Shown here piece after piece: positions 1 to 7,705 of a DNA stretch of 37,927 bases; positions within the stretch are counted from its first letter, which is position 1, and each line of letters starts with the position of its first letter. The stretch lies in contig JALHST010000138.1 of NCBI GenBank assembly GCA_022865355.1, forward strand, positions 1-37,927, given 5' to 3'. Position numbers and translations under genes: made by a program. The notes beneath the pieces are model-generated. The model worked only from the letters and a program-made list of their open reading frames with translations. It made no database searches and was not told the DNA's origin. The DNA comes from Maribacter sp. (lineage in GTDB: Bacteria; Bacteroidota; Bacteroidia; Flavobacteriales; Flavobacteriaceae).

Positions 1-672
1 ATGTATAAATGTGACTACCTGCCCTGCCAGATTTTCATCGATATTCGGCAGTTTTTTGTGTATGATATCTATTTCCTTTTCCTTGCTTGGAAAATCGACC
101 CAATGGTATAAACAGCGACGCCTCAGCGCATCACTCAGTTCACGCGTCCTGTTCGATGTAAGGATCACATAAGGTTTTGAAACCGCCTGAATCGTACCTA
201 ATTCGGGTATACTGATCTGGAAATCCGACAGCAGTTCCAATAAATAGGCCTCAAATTCCTCATCGGCCCGATCAATCTCATCGATAAGCAAGACTATAGG
301 TTTTGCTGCACTGATAGATTGCAATAAAGGTCTTTTAAGAACATAATCCATCCCAAAGATTTTATTTGCCAAAACAGTTTTGTCGGTTTCCTGCTCGAAT
401 AACTTGATATGCAGTAATTGCTTCTGATAATTCCATTCGTAAATTGAAGTGGCCACATCGAGTCCTTCGTAGCATTGCAAACGGATTAGATCAGTTTGCA
501 AATAGGCGGCAAGCGTTTTTGCGACCTCCGTTTTTCCAACTCCGGGATTGCCTTCCAACAGAAGAGGCTTTTCTAAGTTCAGGAGGAGAAAAATAGAAGT
601 AGCCAATTCCTCACCAAGAATATAATCATGCTCTTCGAAGGCTTTTATCAGGCCTTCTATTTCTTTGTTCAA
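1..672 (-). CDS. coxD: CoxD-like MoxR-family AAA+ ATPase, 3' end beyond window
   Basis: The first 224 residues are present; the gene continues past the left edge. Walker A GNPGVGKT lies at about residues 41-48, Walker B IVLLIDE at 126-132, sensor-1 asparagine in LTSNRTREL at 171-179 and an arginine-finger stretch LRRRCLYHW at 183-191. The segment RLQCYEGLDV after Walker A is typical of CoxD-like MoxR ATPases. CoxD is a membrane-associated chaperone needed to mature the Cu-S-Mo centre of CO dehydrogenase, usually with the VWA protein CoxE, which may follow outside the window. The start is the TTG at 672: an in-frame TAG lies shortly upstream and no ATG lies between. A strong intrinsic terminator sits just in front of it, so it may be expressed below coxMSLG. 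Confidence 0.85.
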   Translation of the reverse strand, partial: MNKEIEGLIKAFEEHDYILGEELATSIFLLLNLEKPLLLEGNPGVGKTEVAKTLAAYLQTDLIRLQCYEGLDVATSIYEWNYQKQLLHIKLFEQETDKTVLANKIFGMDYVLKRPLLQSISAAKPIVLLIDEIDRADEEFEAYLLELLSDFQISIPELGTIQAVSKPYVILTSNRTRELSDALRRRCLYHWVDFPSKEKEIDIIHKKLPNIDENLAGQVVTFIH

Positions 673-685
673 TAGTGTAATTTTT

Positions 686-713
686 AAAAAAGCTATCCCC
701 TAGGGAATAGCTT
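686..713 (-). terminator. Intrinsic terminator between coxG and coxD
   Basis: On the minus strand the arms AAGCTATTCCC (713-703) and GGGGATAGCTT (700-690) pair over 11 positions with one G-U wobble, with a TA between them (effectively a CTAG tetraloop), and a T-run follows at once. This is a textbook rho-independent terminator directly after coxG and only 14 bases before the coxD start. Readthrough, or an unseen promoter, would be needed for coxD. Confidence 0.75.
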
Positions 714-736
714 ATGATTTAAAATCTAAGGTCTTG

Positions 737-1207
737 TTATGCCGTTGCTTCGGCCGCTGCCAATTTTTTTGAGAAGTTCGAAACGAATTGTTTAAAAAGT
801 TGATCAGATACCATCGTAATCAAGCGCGAGCCAAATTGGGCGATTTTACCATTGATGGTGACATCCATGATAGCATCCAATTTTGAGCCGCCATCTTCCT
901 TTTCAGTGATATTCATGGTCATCGTCATTTCTGCATTGCCATTACCCTTCACATCGACACCGTTTCCTGTCAGTATTATTTTTCGGTTATCCGCATCGAC
1001 TTCATCATAAAATATATCCGCATCGTATTTAGCCCCGATGGGGCCAAATTTCATACCCACTTTTCCTTTGTAATGATTATCCCCCACTTTTTCCTCTATG
1101 GAAACGCCAGGAACACAATCCATTACCTTTTCAGGGTCAATAAGGTGCTCCCATACTAAGGCGGGTGATTGCGGGACTTCAAAGGATTTTTCTAATTGTG
1201 TTTTCAT
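737..1207 (-). CDS. coxG: CoxG-like SRPBCC protein of CO dehydrogenase cluster
   Basis: This is a 156-residue START/SRPBCC-fold protein. The N-terminal segment, with ALVWEHLIDPEKVMDCVPG at about residues 17-35, is the CoxG signature, and the domain fills nearly the whole chain. CoxG proteins are not catalytic. Family work links them to anchoring CO dehydrogenase at the membrane and to passing its electrons to the quinone pool. Many CoxG proteins carry an extra hydrophobic C-terminal tail; this one ends right after the domain (KKLAAAEATA) with no membrane segment. It lies 102 bases after coxL in the same direction and is followed by a terminator, so it is likely the last gene of coxMSLG. The start is the ATG at 1207. 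Confidence 0.88.
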   Translation of the reverse strand: MKTQLEKSFEVPQSPALVWEHLIDPEKVMDCVPGVSIEEKVGDNHYKGKVGMKFGPIGAKYDADIFYDEVDADNRKIILTGNGVDVKGNGNAEMTMTMNITEKEDGGSKLDAIMDVTINGKIAQFGSRLITMVSDQLFKQFVSNFSKKLAAAEATA

Positions 1208-1309
1208 CTGTTTGCTTTCTTTTTCATTGATTTAGGGTTTATTCAGGCCCACTCCGACCTCTAGCTACTTTTATTTGGAGGAATGCTTCCTTAAGCGAAC
1301 CTCATACCT

Positions 1310-3670
1310 TTATTTCGAATGTGCCTGTATCGCCTCCCATACTTTGGCCGGGGTAATGGGGATATCCAGATGTTTTATTCCCAAAGGAGACAGAGCATCT
1401 ATAATAGCATTTGCAATTGCAGGAGGTGCACCGACCGTTGGCGACTCCGCTACCCCTTTTGCGCCCAATGGATGGTGGGGTGAGGGTGTGATCGTATGCC
1501 CTGTTTCCCAATGTGGCGATTCTACCGCCGTTGGCACCAGGTAATCCATAAAAGTCCCGTTCAATACATTGCCTTCATCATCATACTCGATACCCTCATA
1601 CATGGCTGGAGCGATACCTTGGGTGAGGCCTCCATGAACTTGTCCTTCAACGATCATGGGGTTGATGATATTACCACAATCATCAATGGCAACAAAGCGC
1701 TTTACATCTATTTGCCCCGTTTCCTTTTCTACTTCCACGACACAGATATAGGCCCCGTTGGGGAAGGTCATATTTGGCGGATCATAATAATAAGTTGCTT
1801 CAAAGCCAGGTTCCATACCAAGAGGAAAATTGGTATAGGCAGCAAAAGCTACATCTTGGATCGTCTTGGACTTTTCAGGGGCCCCCTTTACAAAATATTT
1901 ACCTACTTCCCATTCGATATCCTCTTCACTTACCTCCAAAAGATACGCGGCGATTTTCTTGCCCTTATCACGAATTTTTCTGGCGGCCATGGCAGCTGCG
2001 GCTGCTCCTGTGGGTGTACTTCTACTCCCGTAGGTACCTAGGCCATAGGGAGCCGTATCGGTATCTCCTTCTTCCACTTGGACCTGATCGTAGGGAATAC
2101 CCAACTCTTCAGCTACAATTTGGGCATAGGTCGTTTCATGGCCCTGGCCTTGGGATTTTGTTCCAAAACGCGCAAGTACCTTACCTGTAGGATGGACCCT
2201 GATCTCCGCACTATCGAACATAGCAATTCCAAGGATATCAAAGTCTTTAGAAGGCCCGGCACCCACCACTTCGGTAAAGGTACAAATGCCGATACCCATC
2301 AATTTTCCTTGCTTTCTTTTTTCGGCTTGTTCCTTGTTATAATCGGCGTACCCGATCATCTTCATGGCTTTGTGAAGTGTTGCCTCGTAATCCCCACTAT
2401 CATAGTGCCAGCCTAGAGGAGAGGCATACGGAAATTGGTCTTTCTTTATAAAATTTTCTAGCCGCAGTTGCGCCGGATCCTTACCTATTTCAGCGGCCAA
2501 TTTATCGACCATTCGCTCAATTGCATGTACGGCTTCGGTAACCCGGAAAGAGCAGCGATAGGCGACCCCCCCAGGGGCCTTATTGGTATATACGGCATCC
2601 AATTCAGCAAAAGCATGGGCATAATCATAAGAACCTGTACAGATGGAGAACATGCCCGTAGGATATTTTGAAGGGTTTGCAGAAGAATCGGTATATCCGT
2701 GGTCCGCTAAGGTTTTTACCTTAAAAGCCTGAATTTTGCCCTCCTTGGTCGCCGCCAACTCACAATCCATATGATAATCCCGTGCAAAACCATTGACCAG
2801 GTTTTCGGAACGGTCTTCGATCCATTTTACCGGTTTACCGATCAAAAAAGACGCTGCAATCGCAACGACATAGCCTGGATAAACGGGTACCTTTCCTCCA
2901 AAACCACCTCCAATATCCGGAGAAATTATTCGTATTTTTTCTTCTGAAAGTCCAACATGCCCAGCTACCAAGGCCAATATGGTACGGATCGCATGAGGGG
3001 CCTGCGAAGTCATGTATATTAGCATTTTATGGGTATCCTTATCATAGGAAGCGACACAGCCACAGGTTTCGATGGAAGCGACATGAATTCTTGGAAGATA
3101 GACGCGTTCCTTCACGACGACATCAGCTTTTGAGATCACTTCGTCGGTTTTTGCCCGATCCCCCTGTTCCCAATGGTATATGTGGTTGTCTTTCTGTCCT
3201 TTTTTATCAGGACGCAACAAGGGTGCGTCTTTGTCCAATGCCTTAAAAGGGTCAACGATTGCCTGCATGGGTTCATAATCTACCTCGACCGCCTCGGCGC
3301 CATCTACCGCTATGTATCTGTCAGTGGCAATTACAGCGCATACTTCCTGTGATTGGTGCATGATCGTATCGGTAGGCAAAACCATTTGGGTATCCGACAG
3401 CAATGTCGGCATCCAATGTAAATTATATTGCGCCAGATCATATCCCGTAATAACCGCCAGCACTCCTGGGATGGCCAGCGCCTTCTCCTTATTGATACTT
3501 TTTATCTTTGCATAGGCATACGGACTGCGGACCATGACCATGGTCAACATGCCCGGTAATTTCACGTCATCCACATAGTTGCCCTTACCGTGTAGAAATC
3601 TGGCATCTTCCTTTCTCTTTACTGAGTGGCCCATTCCGCCTACTGCTGCTGATGTTTTACATTTGAACAT
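1310..3670 (-). CDS. coxL: Aerobic CO dehydrogenase large subunit, form I (CoxL)
   Basis: The catalytic subunit of the Mo-Cu carbon monoxide dehydrogenase oxidises CO with water to CO2 in the cytoplasm. The 786-residue protein has the form I loop VAYRCSFR, whose Cys373 matches the copper-ligand cysteine (Cys388 in Oligotropha carboxidovorans). Near the end, KGVAESPTVG supplies the conserved active-site glutamate (Glu742, matching Glu763). PDIGGGFGGKVPVY and VKWIEDRSENL are further CoxL hallmarks. Form II relatives have AYRGAGR instead. A TTG at 3685 would add five residues; I prefer the ATG at 3670, which follows an A-rich stretch. It begins shortly after coxS (stop 3690-3692) and forms part of coxM-coxS-coxL-coxG. 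CO oxidation itself is inferred from the motif. Confidence 0.95.
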   Translation of the reverse strand: MFKCKTSAAVGGMGHSVKRKEDARFLHGKGNYVDDVKLPGMLTMVMVRSPYAYAKIKSINKEKALAIPGVLAVITGYDLAQYNLHWMPTLLSDTQMVLPTDTIMHQSQEVCAVIATDRYIAVDGAEAVEVDYEPMQAIVDPFKALDKDAPLLRPDKKGQKDNHIYHWEQGDRAKTDEVISKADVVVKERVYLPRIHVASIETCGCVASYDKDTHKMLIYMTSQAPHAIRTILALVAGHVGLSEEKIRIISPDIGGGFGGKVPVYPGYVVAIAASFLIGKPVKWIEDRSENLVNGFARDYHMDCELAATKEGKIQAFKVKTLADHGYTDSSANPSKYPTGMFSICTGSYDYAHAFAELDAVYTNKAPGGVAYRCSFRVTEAVHAIERMVDKLAAEIGKDPAQLRLENFIKKDQFPYASPLGWHYDSGDYEATLHKAMKMIGYADYNKEQAEKRKQGKLMGIGICTFTEVVGAGPSKDFDILGIAMFDSAEIRVHPTGKVLARFGTKSQGQGHETTYAQIVAEELGIPYDQVQVEEGDTDTAPYGLGTYGSRSTPTGAAAAAMAARKIRDKGKKIAAYLLEVSEEDIEWEVGKYFVKGAPEKSKTIQDVAFAAYTNFPLGMEPGFEATYYYDPPNMTFPNGAYICVVEVEKETGQIDVKRFVAIDDCGNIINPMIVEGQVHGGLTQGIAPAMYEGIEYDDEGNVLNGTFMDYLVPTAVESPHWETGHTITPSPHHPLGAKGVAESPTVGAPPAIANAIIDALSPLGIKHLDIPITPAKVWEAIQAHSK

Positions 3671-3689
3671 AATTTTTCGTTTCAATAGG

Positions 3690-4178
3690 TTAGACTGCCG
3701 GTTCTTTTTCTTTTTGCATTTCTTTCGCGGCCTGTTGCAGCGACTTTACAATATTGTTGTACCCAGTGCATCTGCATAGATTGCCAGAGATACCCCAACG
3801 GATTTCTTCCTCGGTAGGATTCGGATTGTTCTTTAAAAGATCGATGGATCGCATGATCATTCCCGGGGTGCAAAAGCCGCAATGCAATCCGTGTTGATCA
3901 TGAAAGGCCTGTTGCAATGGATGGTTGGTACCTTCTGGGGCAACTCCCTCTATAGTCGTAATCTCAGCGCCATCGGCCCTGACCGCAAGGTAAGTGCAGG
4001 ATTTTATGGATTTGCCATCCAAAAGAATGGTGCAGGCCCCACAATTTGAGGTATCGCACCCGATATGAGTTCCCGTAAGATCGAGATTTTCACGGATAAA
4101 ATGCACCAACAACAATCTAGAGTCGACCTCTTTGGTAATGCTTTCCCCATTTACCTTTAGTGTTATTTTGTGTTTCAT
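3690..4178 (-). CDS. coxS: CO dehydrogenase small iron-sulfur subunit (CoxS)
   Basis: This 162-residue protein carries two [2Fe-2S] clusters and passes electrons from the molybdenum site in CoxL to FAD in CoxM. The plant-ferredoxin-type cluster is held by Cys41, Cys46, Cys49 and Cys61 ([10 protein letters not shown]...C). The C-terminal helical domain has the second set, Cys100 and Cys103 (CGFCTPGM) and Cys135 and Cys137 (LCRCTGY). CTGYNNIV after the last pair is typical of CoxS-type subunits. There is no signal peptide, so the enzyme is cytoplasmic. It sits 11 bases after coxM and about 20 before the coxL ATG, which implies cotranscription. Confidence 0.95.
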   Translation of the reverse strand: MKHKITLKVNGESITKEVDSRLLLVHFIRENLDLTGTHIGCDTSNCGACTILLDGKSIKSCTYLAVRADGAEITTIEGVAPEGTNHPLQQAFHDQHGLHCGFCTPGMIMRSIDLLKNNPNPTEEEIRWGISGNLCRCTGYNNIVKSLQQAAKEMQKEKEPAV

Positions 4179-4189
4179 GGAATTCTTGT

Positions 4190-5059
4190 TTAGCTAGTTG
4201 CCCTTTTCAATGCAGAGCGCAACATACGTTCGGTTAATGTTTTTGTTATCGATCTTTTATAGGCTTCCGAACCTCTCAAATCAGAGGTGGGTTCACAGTC
4301 TTCGCTGGCGATTGTCCCAGCTTGTACTATCAGGTCTTCGGTTATTTTTTTTCCCTTAAGCAAGTCTTCGGCCCTTGATAAACGCAAGGGAACCGAACTA
4401 AGGTTGGTCAAACCAATCCCGATTTGTCGGCAAACTCCACCAGCATCCAACTCCACATGCACCGCCACACCTGCTGTGGCATAATCACCTACTTTACGTT
4501 CTACCTTGTGGTAGGCCCCACCACTTCCTTTTTTATGTTTCGGTATTTGAATTTCTACCAAAACGTCGGAAGGTTCCAATGCCGTCATATAAAAACCATG
4601 GAAGAAATCGTCAATAGGGATCGATTTTTTACCATTGGCCCCCTCGGCGATAATGGTGGCCCGCATGGCAAGCATGAGTGAAGGTTGGTCATTGGCGGCA
4701 TCGCCATGGGCAATGTTGCCTCCTATGGTACCAACGTTTCGAACCGAAGGGTCTGCCGTCAACTTTACGGCATCCGAAAAAATGGGATATCCTTTTTGGA
4801 TCAGTAGGGAGTGTTCCATTTCAGTCTGGGTGGTCAAGGATCCTATTTTCAATAAGTCACCTTCTTCCTTTATATAGGAAAGTCCCTTTATCTTACTAAT
4901 ATCAATGATGTGTTCAGGGGTTGCGAACCGCAGCTTCATCATGGGGAGCAAGCTATGCCCTCCTGACATGTATTTGGCGTCTTCACCAAGAGTCTGTGAC
5001 AAAGCGATCGCATCCTTCAAAGAAGTCGCCTTGTGGTACGTAAAATTGGCAGGAATCAT
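4190..5059 (-). CDS. coxM: CO dehydrogenase medium FAD subunit (CoxM)
   Basis: This 289-residue FAD-binding subunit of the molybdopterin dehydrogenase type receives electrons from the CoxS iron-sulfur clusters. The two flavin-binding segments are present: [13 protein letters not shown] at about residues 32-44, and [16 protein letters not shown] at about 112-127. The C-terminal CO_deh_flav_C-like domain follows from about residue 175. As first gene of the minus-strand operon it starts at the ATG at 5059. The region upstream, shared with the divergent cysteine desulfurase, holds a candidate promoter. Confidence 0.94.
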   Translation of the reverse strand: MIPANFTYHKATSLKDAIALSQTLGEDAKYMSGGHSLLPMMKLRFATPEHIIDISKIKGLSYIKEEGDLLKIGSLTTQTEMEHSLLIQKGYPIFSDAVKLTADPSVRNVGTIGGNIAHGDAANDQPSLMLAMRATIIAEGANGKKSIPIDDFFHGFYMTALEPSDVLVEIQIPKHKKGSGGAYHKVERKVGDYATAGVAVHVELDAGGVCRQIGIGLTNLSSVPLRLSRAEDLLKGKKITEDLIVQAGTIASEDCEPTSDLRGSEAYKRSITKTLTERMLRSALKRATS

Positions 5060-5086
5060 AATTAAATCGTTTTGAGTATAAGCTAT

Positions 5087-5117
5087 TAAATATATCGTTT
5101 TTTTTCCTATTTATCAA
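5087..5117 (-). promoter_or_regulatory. Candidate promoter of the cox operon
   Basis: On the minus strand a TTG (5117-5115) is followed after 20 bases by TATATTTA (5094-5087). This resembles the Bacteroidota -33/-7 pattern (TTTG, about 19-21 bases, TAnnTTTG) except for the last base of the -7 box. It would give a leader of about 20 bases before coxM. The flank is very AT-rich, so chance matches are possible. Confidence 0.4.
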
Positions 5118-5209
5118 TGCAGAATGTCATTGTTTAGGAACTATTTAATGTTTATACACGTAATATCAATTAAGTCCAATTGACGAAAATGATTTACATT
5201 CGTATGCCT

Positions 5210-5217
5210 TACCTTTG
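5210..5217 (+). promoter_or_regulatory. -7 promoter box of the cysteine desulfurase gene
   Basis: TACCTTTG fits the Bacteroidota -7 consensus TAnnTTTG exactly. It would put the transcript start near 5222-5225, over the in-frame TTG at 5220. This supports the ATG at 5247 as the real start. I could not find a convincing -33 element at the usual distance. Confidence 0.5.
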
Positions 5218-5246
5218 ACTTGGCTATTTACAAAGCGATTCAGCCT

Positions 5247-6428
5247 ATGTATTCCCAACTATATCTCGATTACAATGCGACGACTCCCTGCGCAAAGGAA
5301 GTGGTCGCTGTTATGCTGCCGTATTTTAATGAAGATTTCGGAAATCCTTCAAGTAGTCATCATTCGTATGGTTGGATAGCCAAAAGTGCGATAGAAAATG
5401 CTACCCATGACATAGCCAAAACCTTAGGAATATCTGAAAACGATTTGATTTATACTTCGGGATCGACCGAAAGTTGCAATATGGTTTTGAAAGGCATAGC
5501 TAAAAAAATGCAGGGGAGAGGAAACCATATCATCACCACCAAAGCTGAGCACAAGGCTGTTTTGGATACGTGCGCCAATTTGGAAGACGAAGGATTTAAC
5601 GTATCTTATTTGGATGTGGATTCTAAAGGACTTATTGATATCGAGCAGTTCAAAAAGGTATTGCGTCCAGATACTATATTGGTTTCGGTGCTTTATGCCA
5701 ATAATGAAACTGGGGTCATACAACCACTAGAAGAACTATCGCAGTTGACCCATGCCAATAATGCGTTACTTTTTTCCGATACTACCCAGGCATTGGGGAA
5801 AACCCAGTTGGCAAAAGTGCTCGATTTGGTAGACTTTGCTTGCTTTTCAGGCCATAAGGTATACGGCCCCAAAGGTATTGGTCTAGTGTTCGCAAAGAAT
5901 AACCAAAATTATGGAGTGCTGCCCAGTTTAATACAAGGTGGTGGACAACAAAACGGCCAGCGTGGTGGAACGCTAAACACCCCTGGTATCGTTGGTTTAG
6001 CAAAAGCCATTCAGTTGGCACATGAAAGATTGGAAGAAGAAATAGTACGAATAGTAAAATTGAGAAACCAATTGGAAGCGGGTTTGTTGGCCATTGAACT
6101 ATCAGTTTCCAACAGCACATCGACCAAACGATTGCCCAATACGGCAAATATTTCTTTTAAGTATGTTGACGGCGCAAACTTATTGAGTGCACTAAGCAAC
6201 CAACTTGCGGTCTCTAATGGGTCTGCTTGTAATTCAGCCTCGGTCGAGCCTTCCCATGTACTGCTGGCCATGGGTGTTGATCACAGTTTGGCCTATGCGT
6301 CCCTTCGCTTGAGCCTGGGTCGCTATACGACTGAAAATGATATTGAAAAAACCATTGAAATTATCACAAAGGAAGTTATACGACAACGCGAGAACAATAT
6401 TCTCTGGGAACGTAGGCTTGATCAATAG
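5247..6428 (+). CDS. IscS/NifS-type cysteine desulfurase
   Basis: This PLP enzyme takes sulfur from cysteine and holds it as a persulfide. The 393-residue protein begins with YLDYNATTP, a class V aminotransferase start. Lys204 in SGHKVYGPKG is the PLP lysine and Cys328 in GSACNSASVEPS is the persulfide cysteine, both close to E. coli IscS numbering. It is therefore a group I enzyme, not the SufS type used for general Fe-S assembly in many Bacteroidota. There is no scaffold gene beside it. It is divergent from coxMSLG and ends 30 bases from the convergent xdhC, so a role in sulfurating the molybdenum site, like Rhodobacter NifS4 with XdhC, is likely. An upstream in-frame TTG at 5220 would add nine residues but overlaps the probable promoter. 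Confidence 0.9.
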   Translation: MYSQLYLDYNATTPCAKEVVAVMLPYFNEDFGNPSSSHHSYGWIAKSAIENATHDIAKTLGISENDLIYTSGSTESCNMVLKGIAKKMQGRGNHIITTKAEHKAVLDTCANLEDEGFNVSYLDVDSKGLIDIEQFKKVLRPDTILVSVLYANNETGVIQPLEELSQLTHANNALLFSDTTQALGKTQLAKVLDLVDFACFSGHKVYGPKGIGLVFAKNNQNYGVLPSLIQGGGQQNGQRGGTLNTPGIVGLAKAIQLAHERLEEEIVRIVKLRNQLEAGLLAIELSVSNSTSTKRLPNTANISFKYVDGANLLSALSNQLAVSNGSACNSASVEPSHVLLAMGVDHSLAYASLRLSLGRYTTENDIEKTIEIITKEVIRQRENNILWERRLDQ

Positions 6429-6458
6429 GTAAGTATACCTTTAGAATTTCGTACATAC

Positions 6459-7565
6459 TCAAGCCCGCTCATGGATCGGGCCTGTCTTATCCCGAAGCAT
6501 ACCCCCTGAATTTCCTGAGAGAGCACTTAGTATTTCCCCGATTATACTAGTAGCAATTTCTTCTGGGGTATTGGCCCCGATTTGCAATCCGCAAGGCGAA
6601 TAAATTCGATTTTGCTCCTCCTTCGATAATAAACTTCCATTTGCCTTATATTCTTGAAGCATTTTATTAAAACGTTTTCTCGGCCCCAAGCAACCGATAT
6701 ATAGCGTGGGGCTTTTGACAAGTGCAACTAAATTGGCAAAATCGGTCTTATAATCATGGGCCATTAAAATTACCGCGGTACGTTCATCTATGAGGGGTCT
6801 TTCCTTCAAATCTTTAGGATATAAATTGGCGACTGATTTAATTTTGTCTTTTTTAAGTTTTTGAATGTTGCCGACCAAACTTACGTCCCAATCCAACACC
6901 TTGGCCAAATCGATCATCGGGTAAATGTCATAGTTGTCACCAAAGATTGCCAAATGATATTGGGCGGGCATGAATTCTATAAATATAAGGGCTTCCGTTT
7001 CAGGACAAACAAAACGGTAGGTGTCCGATCTCTTTTTTTTGATGACTTCCTTAATTTTATCCTTAATAAATGCTTGCATTCCTGCATGCCCACAATTTTC
7101 CAAAATTTGGCTCTCAGTGTCATAGTAAAAACTTTTTCCCAACCACATTTCATCGACCTCATTATTTATGGCGGTTATCGTGGCAATTATGTGCATCTGT
7201 CTTTTCGCGGTACATTTTTCCAACAACCTTATGGCCGATAACTCTGTATCGATAGGTACAATCAGCACATCTATGATACCATTGCATCCCAGGCCCACCC
7301 CAATTTCCTTGTCCTTCGAAGTATCATACGTGACAATAGAAGGTTTTTGCTTTAAAATGGCCATTTGTGACCTTCGAAGTGCATCTCCCTCTAAACATCC
7401 CCCACTTATACCGCCTTCATAAATGCCAGATTCGAAAACGACCATTCGGGCTCCTTCCCTTCTATAGGATGATTCTTCTACCCTAACGACCTGAGCAATG
7501 GCAGCCCTTTCATTGAGCGACGTATTGCTTTTAAAAAAATTGACAATCGATTTGATCTCCTTCAT
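6459..7565 (-). CDS. XdhC/CoxF-family molybdoenzyme maturation protein
   Basis: XdhC proteins bind the molybdenum cofactor, accept sulfur from a cysteine desulfurase and hand the sulfurated cofactor to the apo-enzyme. This 368-residue protein has the N-terminal XdhC_CoxI domain with SSYRREGARM (about 32-41), GGISGGCLEGD (about 51-61) and GVGLGCNGIIDV. The C-terminal Rossmann-like domain runs from about residue 205 to the end. Its nucleotide loop reads IFGDNYDIYP, where relatives usually have a GAG-type loop, so dinucleotide binding may be altered. CoxF of CO dehydrogenase clusters belongs to the same family; I cannot tell whether this copy serves CoxL, IorB or both. Its start is the ATG at 7565, back to back with moaA. 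Confidence 0.87.
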   Translation of the reverse strand: MKEIKSIVNFFKSNTSLNERAAIAQVVRVEESSYRREGARMVVFESGIYEGGISGGCLEGDALRRSQMAILKQKPSIVTYDTSKDKEIGVGLGCNGIIDVLIVPIDTELSAIRLLEKCTAKRQMHIIATITAINNEVDEMWLGKSFYYDTESQILENCGHAGMQAFIKDKIKEVIKKKRSDTYRFVCPETEALIFIEFMPAQYHLAIFGDNYDIYPMIDLAKVLDWDVSLVGNIQKLKKDKIKSVANLYPKDLKERPLIDERTAVILMAHDYKTDFANLVALVKSPTLYIGCLGPRKRFNKMLQEYKANGSLLSKEEQNRIYSPCGLQIGANTPEEIATSIIGEILSALSGNSGGMLRDKTGPIHERA

Positions 7566-7636
7566 TCTAAAATGTATATTTCAAAATTCCCAGTATTTAT
7601 TAATAGTTGGTTAAAAACAAGCCAATATATTTAAAA

Positions 7637-7669
7637 TTTGCTATATTCAGGCGTTGTAGCCGTCCTTTG
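7637..7669 (+). promoter_or_regulatory. Candidate promoter of moaA-moeA
   Basis: TTTG at 7637-7640 is followed after 21 bases by GTCCTTTG at 7662-7669. The -33 element and the TTTG half of the -7 element fit the Bacteroidota pattern; the TA of the -7 box does not. It would leave a leader of about 30 bases before the GTG start of moaA. Confidence 0.35.
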
Positions 7670-7705
7670 TAATGTGCTGCGCTACCATTTAACAATCCAT
7701 AAAAG

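Noticed and set aside
1275-2416. Plus-strand open frames across the coxL region
   Set aside because: They lie antisense to a well-supported gene with clear catalytic motifs and show no protein-family features.
3671-3685. TTG start adding five residues to CoxL
   Set aside because: No ribosome-binding sequence supports it, and the ATG at 3670 gives a normal CoxL N-terminus.
6463-6482. GCCCG/CGGGC hairpin between the desulfurase and xdhC genes
   Set aside because: The stem is only five to six pairs, lies within the end of xdhC and has no T-run on either strand, so it is not a convincing terminator.
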